A stretch of DNA of 64,000 nucleotides from Opisthorchis felineus. Lineage: Eukaryota > Platyhelminthes > Trematoda > Opisthorchiida > Opisthorchiidae. Made by a program: the position numbers and the translations under genes. Shown piece by piece: positions 1-13,200 of this stretch. The stretch covers positions 484,670-548,669 of the forward strand of contig SJOL01009743.1 of NCBI GenBank assembly GCA_004794785.1, read 5' to 3'. The notes beneath the pieces were generated by a model. It worked only from the letters and a program-made list of their open reading frames with translations. It did no database searches and was not told the DNA's origin. Position 1 is the first letter of the stretch; each line of letters begins with the position of its first letter.

Positions 1-3000
1 ACTAGGCCGGGATGCGGAACTCTTAACAAGATCCAGCAAACCCAGGAAGTTAAACAGGTTACAACAATAGCAACTTTCAAGACAGAAGTCGTGCAATTTA
101 TCTATCCAGATCCAGAGAAAAACGAGTTTGGAATGGACCAGTTCAAATGAATATAAAAAACTGCCAAAAGTGGAAAGCAAGTAATCAAGGGATCATACAA
201 CAAGAAGGTAGGCCATAAAGAAACACGAATCACAAAAGCGTCCTTTAGAAGAGCAAACAAAAACAACGAAAGTGGTATACGATGTTCCATTGGATGAAGG
301 ATCGGCAGACCATAACGCAAAGGAGATCTCCGATGGATAAACCAGATTCCAGATAAGACAACCTCTGAACAGCCAATCACGCTAAAGCCTAAAGATGCTG
401 TCTGCAAACCATATCACAGAAAGTAAGAAGAAAGGAACTACCACACAGATGATATCCCCGCATTTGCAAGTTAGCTGCCAAACTCGGCGAACTGATCAAT
501 AGTCATTAGGCCAACTACCATTGAATCCATGGGAGCTACCAATATTCTACCACAGAACAAAACTCTTCCAGGATCGATTAGATGAGTTGTGCAACCAACC
601 GGAACAACAAAATCTTCACCCAGTGGTTGCTGTGCGCCTGGATCAATCCATCTCCAGAAATGAAGTATTTCTTGAGTTAACGGAAGTCCACACGCTTTCA
701 CATAGTGGTTGCTGAAGTTAGGTACAGTGTATGGAGACAAAATTTAGTAATTTGCTGTGTCCCTAATGACACGCAATTTTCTCCCACCAGGTTTGTTTCC
801 TCCCATCAGCCATCACAATTCAAAGTTGATTCCAAATGAACCCATAGTGGGACAAGTTTATCTTCGAATGTACCTTCCTTAATTGTTGCTTCTCGCGTGA
901 TATAGAAGTATAAGAGCACTTTCGTAACACAACGCACCCTGGAAACGACAACAGCAGCGGCGTCATCTTTCAGGCCCCAAAACACAAACCGTCTTGGCGG
1001 AGTAGTCCCACCTCTAGATTGCTGCCCTTTTCGAAACTGATAGGTTCGGGGTCTTGTATTTTGTGAAGAGACTAAGAGATTTCAACTGTGTTACCATGTA
1101 GCAGCACGAAAAAATTCCCCAGTATCCTTCAGTATGTGATACATCATCAAGCTCGTATCAATTTTAGGCCATTGCCTGCGCACCGTAGGCTACCCACTTC
1201 CATTTGGTTGTGCCTGACCTGAACTGATACCTTGCGATTTGAAGAATATATCGGTAAAATTAGTGTTCCTTGCAGAATGGATGGATTCTGAACATGCCAG
1301 GTTTTGTCTAAAATACCGCGTTTACTCCACCGCAATCCAAAACATTCCCACACAACTAGTATTGTGAGTCGCACAAGAATGAAATAAAACAAGTCACTGA
1401 CTCTGGAGTTTGGGTCCACTAGTTTGATAAACAGTGAACAAACTTCAAAAGCGCTCAGATGACACACAAAAACACAAGCACTGAGTGAGACCGGCAGTAT
1501 TTCACTGACATTTTAGCTGATCGCACGCACGGCTTAGTCTGTTTTGGAAGCCAGAAAAATAGACGTAGAGCAGTGTTGTTAGTTTGGGTGAAATTATTCA
1601 ACCTGAAGTTCGTTCGTCATGTGTGCCCGGAATGACTGAATGGAGCCATCCCGATGAATCCATTATTTGACAATAGAGGAGAAACGGTTTTCCACTGCAG
1701 TTCAGAGGTGCGGGAAACAATATGTGCACTAGTGTGAAGCATAAATGAACTCCAGTTTTTTACTCTACGTCACACAGAGTCACAGAATCAACTCTTAGAC
1801 CAGCTCAGTATTCGACTCTTTAGTGTTCTTAGTAACTTCCCTGCGGCAGAACGTAATGGTGAGTCAATAAAACAGGTGATTATTGCATCAAAGTAGCCTT
1901 ATTGGAGTCAGTTCTCAAAGCAGTCAGCCTGTGCAGAAGCTTGTTTCATAGACCACCAGACACATTATCGAGTTGAAAACCTTCTTCATCAGCAAACCGT
2001 GCAATGTGAATTCCGCATCTTTAGCCAGAAACATGACTGAAAGGTCAAAACAGAATCCTTTTTCAAACAGTTTTGAGCCAGAGTTTATTTTACCCCGGTT
2101 GGTTGTCTGACCGTGGCCTAGAATACGACCTCGAAGCGTTCAACTGTTGTTGCAGCAATCAAACTTCCATACCATTTTACACCACGTGATATCTTCTGAT
2201 AAACAGATTATCTGAGCACTGAGCACTTCCAGTAACTAACCAAACAACCTGACGTAAATTTTCCCATACATACCGGTGTTTGCACTCGAGTTGCATAGCT
2301 TAAACCGCGTTTTCGGACATGAATTTTGGAATTACTTGTCCAACAAGATCTCGTTTTGTTCCTGCGTTTTCTCCCTAGATATTATTAATTCCTTATCATT
2401 TTAGCTCTACTCAAGTGGCGATAAGCCAGCCTTGTCTGAAGTCGGTGGACGAAATCCTCAGACATTTTCTTCAACGGAGGGTGGGGCGCTTTTAATCAGT
2501 TTTCACCACGTTATTGGTAAGCGTGCAGTGATACAGCTCGGTAATTAAAGCTGAAGCTTATCTGAGGAGCCTGATTTAGCTTACAAGATAAATTGCCCCG
2601 TTTACACGAGTTAGGAGAGATTGTAAATTAATTGTTATGAGGAATGAAAAGATTCACGTTTGGCCAGAGTATTGAGTCGCCTCTGTCGGGCGGACAGTTA
2701 GTTCTGGGATAATATTGCATGATACGAAACCTCGTTGGCTGGAGCGTTTATTCCATTATCAATGGTACGGTTTACTTGCCGTTTTGTGTGGTACCACTAC
2801 TCAAATCGTTTATCAGCATGTATAGAGAAATCACACTGTTTTACCCACCAGAAAGAGTGATCCGCTCAACAGTAGTGATTCCCATCCCATGTTATGCGCG
2901 AGTTTTGTGTTTGTGTACATTTATTATAGTCCAAAAAGCCACAGGGTTATCGTAGTGCAGGAATGCCTAGACTGTCCTGTTTTGCATTCCGTATTCTGCT

Positions 3001-6000
3001 TGTCATAATTCACCTCTCCACTTCAAGTTAATAAGCTCATCAGGTTGTGCTTCGAGGTGAAATGTATCCCAACTGACCGGAATACAGCAAACGCCATCAG
3101 GACGTTCCTGTGTATGAGGTGCGTGTGAATGCGCAGTTGATAGGTGCTTCCACAGTACATCATTGGCCGTACTAGTGTTTGAATGCTATCAAAAGGTCTG
3201 CTGACAGAACGTTGCTCAGAAAGGTTCCGCAGTGGCCAGTATCAAGCACAACGGCATTGCAAGTAAACATGAACAACACGAGTGCGTTGATCGTTCCGTT
3301 TGATTGAGCATTTGTCGTGATTCCCTGCTGGTAAATGACGCACTGGTTCCACCTCTTGTCTACTTTCGTTTATGATTGAGTCAGAAAATTAGTGTGATGG
3401 TTTCTGGAGCATCTGGAATGTGCCCATGAATGGGCTGGTCAAAAGCCATGGAAAGGTGGTCAGTAGCTGTATGGTACTTTCTGTCGCGGAAACGAACGAC
3501 GCGTCAAAAGAAAGGTAAGATGTCATACTGCGCGATAGACGTTTTGCTCTCTTCAGGAAAAGCAGGATTTGGTAGATCCTGATACACAATGGATACATTT
3601 CACTTATTGTTCCGGCATTTTGGTGAAACCTTAAAAGCCGTGCGTCCGTCCACGAGCTATCGCTAACTTGTGACACGCGACGTAATCGGTTCCGACAAAC
3701 GAACAGAGACGAACTTGAATGATTCGGTTTGGACATGCGAGACAAAGAATTATTCAAAGCACACACGTTTCCAAACCGTCCTGATGGTTGTGTGCGTGGT
3801 TTGCAATATATGCTTTATAGCTGTAAATTTAATTATGCGTTGACCGGACAAACATGGACGTAGAGCTGATGGAGTCCGTTTAATAAACACCAAATTATTA
3901 CATGCGGAGTGCTGTGAATTCCAAACTACACCATCGTTTTAGATTGAGACGTCGGTATGCCTAACACAATTCTAGAATATCATTGTGATCACAATCGAGG
4001 TCTTTTATATCTGTTCTGTAAGTGGGCTGAAGTACTCCGATTCCACGATAAACAATGCCGTCTGAGTTGAAGAGAGTCTCACCTCCTTACCTCAACTATG
4101 AACAGACAGTTGCTATGAACATTTAATTAAAACCTAACTGAACTAAAGAAGGCATGCTGGCCACGCAGACCACGGAGAATATGGCACAAAATTCTAAGAA
4201 TGTATGTAGTGGAAATTTGGTAGAATAGCTTCCATCAAACTTGTCAAGCATCCTTACATCTCATTTTTACGAAGAGACTAGGTTTCGATTTTATCGTGAC
4301 GAATTTGGGGCCCGATTCGACGGGTGTCCACCGAACTGACTGAGTACACTTCCAAACTTAGGAATGAAACTGACCCCAATGAATGCTTCGCAGAAACACA
4401 CTTGAAATATCACTTCACATCTTAGCTTCGAAACCTGAAAAATTCTCCATTCGAAAGGTATCTGTTCTAGTTTATGTGCACTGCTAGCATTTCGGTAAAA
4501 CGCATGTAAGTGTGACCTTTTTACACTATAACACAGCAGTAGACTCATTTATATCTCTCAGCCGGAAGACTAAACCGGACTCTAAACCGAGATGACGCAT
4601 ATCTGCCCTGTATGCATTCACTTGACTGACTGACACGAGCACGCGACTGAACAAGGCGGGATTGCGGCTGACCGTGATCGCCATTTGCAAATCCTCACTC
4701 AACGAATAGTCACTGGGGCGACAATGCCTTATTACCGTGTTTCAGCAAACGATAATTAGGATACTTAACGGGCTATTGAATTCGGCTACTGTAGGCAAAA
4801 GTGCATTTTTTAGGCCAGTTTAAGTAATGTTTGAACCACTGATATTTCAACTGTCCACTGAATACATAGTCAACATGCTACTGATGACAGATCCATAGAC
4901 ATAATGCTTTTGTTGGTACTCCACGACGAACTCCATCCAGCTTAGGTCTCACCAGTGTCAGCGAAAGAACCTGTTGCACTCTATGCGTATTTAAATTACG
5001 TTCTTGTCACAATCGCCGCAGGCTTGCAGACGTCCCAGTGCAAGGGAGACAGGCGCATTTGAGGCCTCCACTCCACTGGGTCGAAAATAGCTACGATTTC
5101 CCCTTCATCGTTGTGTAACCATTTAATTGAGAATTTGTTATTTAATGACAGCCAAATTAGGAAGAAAGAAAAACTGATGGAACAAGAATCATCAGGGTGG
5201 AAAAACGGTGAAATAACCCCACATTCAGATTGGGCCTGAAATGAAATGGGGTAGCACTACTTTGCAGGGTGCTTAACCGCGCATTATGAATTAATTTGCG
5301 ACTGCTTGTTTATTCGACCGACAGTCTCTACCTCAAATCTCTCTCCCTCTCTTATCAGTTCGTTGAAGGTTGTGCACAATCCAGAACACACAGTATCTTC
5401 TGCTAACATCTCGAGGAATTATAAATCGGGATGCATATCATCATCCCTAATAACAGTTGCGTCATCAGATTCGAACCATTTTAGAGAATAGAGCAGAGTA
5501 GTGCTAGCCGCTCCATTCTTTCATCTCATTATCTGTAAATTTATTCATCTAATTAGACAAAATTAGTAGACCAGTATGAGTGAAAAACTTGTGTATGTGA
5601 ATTACCCTATTCCTTTCAGACTTACACATATCCACTTCAAATTCGAAAAAATGTCAGAATACCGCGATTCTCCTAACTGGTTTAACGGAATCAACAACTT
5701 TGGAAGAACGTTCATCAAGGATTTCATTCACAAAGCATGGGCCAAGGCAAAACGTTTTCAATATGTCTGAAATCCTCTAGAAAGTAGGATTTGACTGACA
5801 TGAAAATATAAGTCACTAATTAGACGCAATTAGGAAACCGTTGATCAAATTCTGGGTTGCATTATAAGTGAAGGCGCAGTCGAACTGGTGAAAAGTGGTG
5901 TCGTTTCAATATCAGACTGTAGTGTTCAAGGTGCGGGCTGCCACCGATACCAGGCACCAATTTTTGCGGGAACTGAACAGTTTAGCTAACACGCAGTTCA

Positions 6001-7500
6001 GTTTATGTTGACTAGCATGGTTTTTCAACCCAAGATGTGTGAACTTGAGAAAGATGTGCCCATAAACTGATGGGAAATTTTTGCTCTCTACTTCCTTTAC
6101 TATGAACTAGAGTATCCTGCAAACATGATCGTTTTTCATGTACTCAGAGAAATTTTCTGTGGTAGTAAGTCTGGTTAGCATACAGATGAAGCAATGCATT
6201 TGCTGCGTCCACTGGAAAAAGTTTTGTTTTCCGCAGAAACATCCGGGAAAATGGAACGAACGCACAAGCTAATAGTTTGTAGTAAGCTGCCAGCTAAAAC
6301 ACTTTTTTCCTGTTTTCTGGATGGTGTTGAATCAAGTCATCGCTTGAAATGAGTTCTGACAGCCTAACATTTTTTTTAAGTTGCGTAGTGATTGGGTTTT
6401 TCATACACACATTACTTGAGCATTTTAAAAGCAATTTATGACTGAAATTAGAAATGTAATTTTCTAAGCGCCCGGTAGAATCATGCTTCTGACATCTTCA
6501 TCACTCGATATCTTTATGAATTTTATTAAAATTATTCTCCTCCTGGAATATTTATTTTATTTTAATATCCTTGAGAGGTGATAAATATAGTTTTGTCCAT
6601 TTCGCAACTACTGTTTGCCAGTGCCTATCTTGAGTTCCTGGAAGTAAATCTTGTCGCAGGGAGGTTGTGAACAATTGAAACAAAATGAAATAGGTGCACA
6701 GTGAGAAATAGTCTGATTGACTTGAGAGCTATTTTAGTATCGAAATGCATTTATTTGCGTGCGTGGTTGTATATAAGCAGAGCTACTATGGGGACCACTG
6801 AATCTGGAATCGATTATGGTTGGAGCCGAAAAACAAAGCCTTGGCTTAAGAGCTCGACCGCAAGTCAGCTATGACTGCTGATCCGACCTTCGAATAGTGG
6901 GTTGTCTCACCACCCTCAGCAGAGAATATGTTCACCTCAATTCCACCCACTAACCAACCCTCTAAGCATCGAAGAACCTGCCTCCAGCATAGCTTACATT
7001 CAGGAGGGTGCACATACAATCACTTTATCGTACGTTTCAGTCTGTTGCTGACGGAGTCCATGACATAAGTGTTTTGGTGGTAACTTGAAAAGTTTTCTTA
7101 TTCTTACTACCTTTCGCTCCTCAACACTGTTACCAAGCATCTCTTACAGTAAACCCAAGTGCACCAAACAATAAAAAGATTTCAGTGGTACCCGATTTTG
7201 TGACTCACAGACTGTGCCTAACGGGATCGGAAAGATACGCCTACTATGTGCTAAAAGATCAAGCAGTGATATTACGAAGTCTTCTTCGAGAATTTCAGAC
7301 ATTTTCCTAAGTGTTTGTTTGCTAGGACTTTACGCTTTCCGCGTAGCCTCCCGAGCAAACAGAAAGGTAGTTAGCCTATTCAGAGTCGTTCATTATTTGC
7401 GTCAACAAGTGACTACTGCACCCCGTAAACTAGTGCATGTCTGCGCATGTATTATTATTGGCTGATGCGATGTATACCACATCATACAAAGGCGATGATC
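1..7500. other. no supportable gene
   Basis: Only short open frames, overlapping on both strands and without a convincing splice-site pair or recognisable domain, are present. The stretch around 380-720 gives a weak plus-strand impression of a retroelement polyprotein, but no diagnostic motif is intact. It is best read as intergenic or intronic DNA with very old repeat remains. Confidence 0.5.
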
Positions 7501-7921
7501 GCTGTTGTTAGTTACCGTTATATTTAAGATAGTTCAACAGCGATAGGGTTGTGTGAGTTGCGGTTGTGGGGGCCAACCATGAGCGGAGGCACAGATGCAG
7601 GTGATGTCTACTACTTTTGCTCTTGGATTCTGGGTGTTCCCTTTTGGTCTGGCTGCAAAAGTTGTCCACCTCGTTTAAAGTACATAACACCAACAAGGAA
7701 TGTCGAGGTACTTGTTTTTTTGGCGAAATAAATGAGCATTTTGTGGGTTTTGAGGGCTTCCTTTTACATTCTTATACGTCCTATTCCTTTACGTCAGATT
7801 CCCAATGGTCTGATTGGAACCGTTATTTCCTGGCTTTCGGATAAATTGTTCAAGGAAACTGATTACACGGGTCAGGGTGTTGTCAATGTCTGATGGCATC
7901 AACAACGTGTAGCGAACTGGT

Positions 7922-8218
7922 GTGATGAAAGGGATTTGGTTGTGTAGCAGGTGCTTCAGTAGCGGAAAACATCCCGCACCACAAAAGCGGCGGCTGGGCC
8001 ATTGTTACGCATGTCAAAACATCGCCCACCGAGGCCATTGCGGTTCTCCGCACCTTTTCATAATGGCGCAAACCAAGAGGCGGATAACTTGGCAGAAGTG
8101 TGTGAAGTATTTCAAGAAGGATTTAGATTCTGTTTCCGTGGTACGTCTTTCGGAATGCGGTCACCGGTATCGCTGTTGCGCTTGGCTAAAACCAGTGCAA
8201 GAAATGGAGGATGCTTGA
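7922..8218 (+). other. Cys/His-rich open frame beside assembly gap, possible exon
   Basis: This 98-codon frame lies in a patch that is clearly GC-richer than its surroundings. It begins at GTG, so if it is real it is probably an internal exon rather than a protein start. Counting from 7922, cysteines fall at residues 8, 11, 28, 31, 40, 60, 79, 85 and 86, with histidines at 17, 27, 36, 39, 44 and 81. The run from residue 28 to 40 has the spacing C-x2-C-x4-H-x3-C, one residue short of a classical zinc knuckle, and C-G-H-x3-C-C at 79-86 recalls the second half of a RING-type site. A second frame across the same DNA is also open for more than 80 codons, so high GC alone may explain the openness. 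I do not recognise a family. The stretch ends about 50 bases before the N run, so any continuation is lost. Confidence 0.2.
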
Positions 8219-8265
8219 TGTTGGTGACGTTCGTGCTGTCAGCTACATTCCGCATTCTGATTTGG

Positions 8266-8854
8266 NNNNNNNNNNNNNNNNNNNNNNNNNNNNNNNNNNN
8301 NNNNNNNNNNNNNNNNNNNNNNNNNNNNNNNNNNNNNNNNNNNNNNNNNNNNNNNNNNNNNNNNNNNNNNNNNNNNNNNNNNNNNNNNNNNNNNNNNNNN
8401 NNNNNNNNNNNNNNNNNNNNNNNNNNNNNNNNNNNNNNNNNNNNNNNNNNNNNNNNNNNNNNNNNNNNNNNNNNNNNNNNNNNNNNNNNNNNNNNNNNNN
8501 NNNNNNNNNNNNNNNNNNNNNNNNNNNNNNNNNNNNNNNNNNNNNNNNNNNNNNNNNNNNNNNNNNNNNNNNNNNNNNNNNNNNNNNNNNNNNNNNNNNN
8601 NNNNNNNNNNNNNNNNNNNNNNNNNNNNNNNNNNNNNNNNNNNNNNNNNNNNNNNNNNNNNNNNNNNNNNNNNNNNNNNNNNNNNNNNNNNNNNNNNNNN
8701 NNNNNNNNNNNNNNNNNNNNNNNNNNNNNNNNNNNNNNNNNNNNNNNNNNNNNNNNNNNNNNNNNNNNNNNNNNNNNNNNNNNNNNNNNNNNNNNNNNNN
8801 NNNNNNNNNNNNNNNNNNNNNNNNNNNNNNNNNNNNNNNNNNNNNNNNNNNNNN
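8266..8854. other. assembly gap (589 N)
   Basis: A run of N with no sequence information. Open frames drawn through it are artefacts. It separates the GC-rich Cys/His-rich frame on its left from a short well-bounded candidate exon on its right, so a real gene may be split by it. Confidence 1.
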
Positions 8855-8873
8855 AAAAGCTTTGCATTTTCAG

Positions 8874-8945
8874 GCGGGATTTTTGACTTTACCACAGCTG
8901 AAGGAAAAATTTCACTCATGCAAGACCTTATTACTAATGAACACG
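8874..8945 (+). CDS. candidate 72-bp internal exon after the gap
   Basis: The block is bounded by a good acceptor (TTTGCATTTTCAG, AG at 8872-8873) and a consensus donor (ACG|GTAAGC, GT at 8946). Its length of 72 bp is a multiple of three. Two of three frames are open. The frame beginning at the third base of the block (8876) gives a soluble-looking peptide starting GIFDFTTAEGKISLMQ, whereas the phase-0 frame begins AGFLTLPQLKEKF. I cannot assign a family. The upstream exon may lie inside the gap or in the GC-rich patch at 7.9-8.2 kb. A chance pairing of splice-like sites in 64 kb is quite possible, so only moderate weight is given. Confidence 0.3.
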
Positions 8946-10045
8946 GTAAGCTGAACAATGTGACTTATAATGCTACAACTGTAGCATGTTTAAAAACTTC
9001 CCAAGCACGCAAACGAGTATCCTTATCTTGCACGGGAATTTTTATCATGAACACCTGTGGCACTTGACCGATTTTCAAGCCAAAAAGCTGACGGCCAGAA
9101 AAAAGTCTTTACATTTCATTAACGGAAGCTCATATCCGACTAACTTGAGGCCATCGCAGCATGAGTAAGCTAACCAGACTGACAAGAAGGAAGAGCTTTC
9201 AAATCATGACAAGTAAAGCAAAAGCCTATTCCACAAACTCGGGCTCTCGAAACAGTCCGGAAAACGACCTTAAGGGACTGGTTGGCTATTTCTCATCTTT
9301 AAGCAGCCCACAGTGTTTCCCCCAGTCTATCATTACCGAATGAAACACGGTTCATTAATCCTAGCATTTTGACTTATTTGTCTTGGCATGAATTCTGGAT
9401 GAAACAAGCTTGCCGATACATCTTGCTTGCACAAGCGACATGTCTTCCTCCCGTCCCACTGTGACTAACCAGGGTTTCCGTTCATGCGACATTGCGCGCT
9501 GTCCTCTGGTTACAATGGCTGCTCCAGCCACTCACACGAGGTCCCACGAGGTCCTATGCTCTTGTATGACTTTGCCAATATGTCCTTTATTATACGACTG
9601 CTTAGTTTTACATAGCAAAAGTAACTATTACGCTCCAATTAAACAAAACAATGCCTCCAAGACAGGCTTTTTCCAATTCGTGGACTATCTAAAACTATGA
9701 AAGTTAATGTACCCTGGAGCAGAAACCCGCTTATTTTGTTCGTCAGTTGTTGAAAAGGTTCTCTCCAGTGGTTTGCTGGTCTTGGTTTTCAGCCTCTTCT
9801 CTACATAGTCGAGTAAGCGGGACGGTCCAATAATTACGTATATTGAACTTTATACAAATGTTGAATGCGAACTTATGTTGAGTCTGGCGGTTTCAATTCA
9901 TGAGGATAATCGCATACCTACACCCATAGACTGGCGCTCATCCGCATTGGCCATCCGGCAACAAAACTGGGGATATGAACTACCTCAGATCAGTGGACTT
10001 GGATGTTTTGCATACTTGGACCTAGATTTCAATGTCTAGTGAACT
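8946..10045. other. no supportable gene
   Basis: Short overlapping open frames only; no splice-bounded or recognisable coding block and no repeat that I can pair with another part of the window. Confidence 0.5.
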
Positions 10046-10236
10046 TTAAAACCGTTCAGCTGTAACATCCTCTAGGTGCCTAGCTGCCATGCCAAACAAA
10101 GGAAGCACGAAGGCTAGGCTACTGCTTGGTAGCCAAAGTCTAGACAGGAGAAGCCGAGATGTAGAAGCCGGGTTCTAACCATGGACCTTCCCGTCAGTAA
10201 CTTTGCGCTCTAACCACTGAGCCATCTCGTCCCTAG
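10046..10236 (-). mobile_element. tRNA-derived SINE, near complete
   Basis: Read on the minus strand the element begins with a tRNA-like head. It has an RNA polymerase III box A (TGGCTCAGTGG, complement of 10214-10224) and, about 34 bp downstream, a box B (GGTTAGAACCC, complement of 10170-10180, one base off the GGTTCGA core). A non-tRNA body follows, and the 3' part reads GGCATGGCAGCTAGGCAC then GCTGAACGGTTTT. Translated, this 3' part gives the ATAERF-type string common in spurious opisthorchiid gene models. A fragment of the same body occurs at 29,224-29,292. SINEs of this kind carry no protein and depend on a LINE for movement. No clear target-site duplication could be picked out, and substitutions in the body indicate an old insertion. 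Confidence 0.8.
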
Positions 10237-13200
10237 GAGACTTTGACTGACGGGAGAAAATTGATAGTCACTGGAAAAATCAAGTAACATGACAGAGAAC
10301 GCAGAAGCGTAGGTCTGCAAAAGGCAACGTCCAAATCTGCATTTTTAGAGAGTCCACAGCTTATCGATTCAGTAATTCACCGGATATTTCAAGAATTTTG
10401 ATGAGTCCTAATCCGACGACAACACAACCGGCCACAGAGATTTGCAGGTTGAAAAAGTAAAGCACCTCCGGGTGGCAGAAGTGATGTCACAACACCTCTT
10501 GGTATAAACGATTGATTAATGTGCAACGATCTTCCGTTTGGACAAGGGTTTATTTTGGTTCTTTGGGTTTTGTGGATTGAGTATCACCAAGATGGAATAT
10601 ATTGTAAAGAAAAGTACAGTTCTAAATTAATTGTATTTCCGGCTTTGCTTACCACCGTTAGTTTTGGTTGTTCTAAGTGCCAAAACCTGACTCATATCCC
10701 GTTAGTGAACTAGTATACCCTCTCAGGCCCGATGGGCAGAGAGACAACTTAGGTCCAAGATGGACTTCACTTGATAATCATATCCAGACGAATAAGAAAT
10801 TAGCGTCTTGTCTAGTCACCTCAAGCCAATATCGACTGGGGCTAAGCTTTACTCACAAATTAAATATATCATCGTTAACATCTGTCTGATACAGTCTAGA
10901 ACCCCCCACCCCGGCGAAGTCGTAATTAACCCCTGTTTCAATTCGTTCTGTACATTCTTCGACTTTCAAATCTCCAGTCAATGGCAAATGTTTTCGTCGT
11001 TTTGGTGCTGAACCTTCGGAACGCAAATATGGTATCGGAGATTAAATGTTTTTCCGGAAGCGTCTCATCTATGTTAAGGCTACTCCAAAAGAGTTCATAC
11101 AAATACATCGATTTATTTTCCGGAAAACGGTTTTGTAGCAAAGGCAAAGTGGACCACAAAAACCCACAATTTAGCCATGCAGCAGCACTTTGTATCATTG
11201 GGTCTGCGCAAGCATTCTTAATAAAATTACTTTCTGTCTACCTTGGATGACCAAAACGAATTGTAGAAGTTTCAAAAACAGCCTGTAAATGGTTACTGAT
11301 CAGACTACTTTACACCTGCATAGGGTAGGCAGGTGTGAATCCCCCTTAGGGAGAATTTACCGCATTAGAAGACAATCTTGACTGGTTAAGAACAAGGCTC
11401 ACTTGAGGACGAGTCAGCCTACTTTAAAGATGGTTATTCAGTGTCATCACACTATCTCACATAATCCACAGTGAAACAGCCATATAAAACACGTGAGTAG
11501 ATGACTGTTTATGTCCACATGCGAATGTTCGACTCACCAGCATCTGCATTTAACAGTTGTGTAATATGGACGAAGAGTATGGGTTTAGGCAGCCAATCGA
11601 TCAAGTGAACATGTCTCAAAGCCATCAAGATGACTTGATTAAGGTCTGCACCTTAGTGGAGGTTTGGACGTGATAGTTGTTCCCCCAGCGACACAGAGGG
11701 GTGAAAGAATACTGCGACAATTAACCGCGATGTTGATGAGGTGGGTGAATAATTGGAAAGTAACTGAATGAATGCTTGGTCAGCTTATGCCTAAGAATAT
11801 GCTTAAGAATAAAGCCCTCGTACATATGCTGAGATGAAACATGCGGGAAACCTAAACGTTCCTCGTGTTTTTCTAATTATTCACCCCTTTTTGTAGCTTG
11901 TCAACAATGTTCAGCTTAGAACTTGCCTCAATTTCCTTTTTGACTAAAACTTGTGACAAGTCTTATGGGAATACAAATCTTTTGAAACTTATGCACCCTG
12001 TAGATAGGTTAGAATTCACAGGAGAATAAAGATTAAACGGGCCGGAAGTAGTTAGCCTCGGAGAGTAATCCACAATGCCCTCGGTATTCATTAGGGCTCA
12101 TCAGGTGGATCTAGTAAGGTCGGATGCTTGCCTCCACAGTTAGTGGATTTCACAGCTTGTAGAAGAATCACTCGGGCCGCCGACCACAGTTGCACAAGTA
12201 GTGAACCCAAAATAGTGCAATCTATTAGCTCAGCGCATACAATGATAATTATTCAGGAACACTGATGATTTAGGGGGATAGAAAGTCGCTCCTATCTTTC
12301 CGTGATCGCCGTAGATGATTGGTGTGCTTGCGATGAGTTTGAAGGCAAAAATAAGAAAGATGAAACTAGACGGCTCTAAGGACGACAAATTTCCTGACAT
12401 AGTTCATCGGACGCATTAAATTTTCAGGCACGAAGATAATCCACTAACACAATAGGGAGTAAGCAGAATAAACAAGTTTAGATGGTGTCAGAAGGGAGGA
12501 AATTTGGGAGCGATCTGTTGTTTTGGGCCTACGTTGGAAAAGTCTCTCGACAGCAGTTTTGGTTGAAGACCAGCAAAAAAGGATATTCATTTGCATCTCA
12601 AACGTGTTCCCCAGGCACTTAATGAGATAGAATGAAATTCCAGAACAACGCACATCTAGCAAGTTGAAACTGATAGGGTTTTTTTCTGAATTCAGATAGA
12701 CATTATCTTACCATTCACCGTTACACCAGGAGGAGGATTTTTATTTTGACGAAGTGAACAGGGGACATTAGTTTCTCTGCATTCATTGTAGAGGCAATGA
12801 ACACCACAAAATTGCTTCTAAGAGAAAGTGGTTTACGGAATGGTTGTTTGTCAATTTTGGCCTACGACGCAACAATTTACCGTGAAAATATTGCCGTCCA
12901 TTCCGCCCGGAAAATACCTATCCTGTCAATAAATGTCCTTACCTGTCATTTTTGTAGCCAACCAAGCTCAGTCGTCAACCCCACAAATTTATCTACGTCG
13001 GCCACAATTTCCTACAACCACTGCAAAAATGTAGATGAAAAAACGGCAATTTTAACAGGACTCGGGTTAAACTTGAGGAATATATGCCGGCAGCAAGATA
13101 TCAGATTGGAGAACAGCACTTTGTAGTATGGACTGGTTGAACATTCTTGGAAATCTTTCTCTACAATTCTCCATACATATAATCCAATGGAATTAATTCG

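Noticed and set aside
380..720. Gypsy-like polyprotein reading on the plus strand (PITLKPKDAV and following)
   Set aside because: No protease, reverse-transcriptase or integrase motif follows, stops interrupt it, and the resemblance rests on a few residues.
8002..8958. Long open frames of 240-290 codons across the N run
   Set aside because: They are open only because N cannot contain stops; they hold no information.
10400..10430. TTGATGAGTCCTAATCCGACGACAA as a hammerhead core
   Set aside because: Both the CUGA and GAAA boxes are altered and no stem I or stem III partner could be found.
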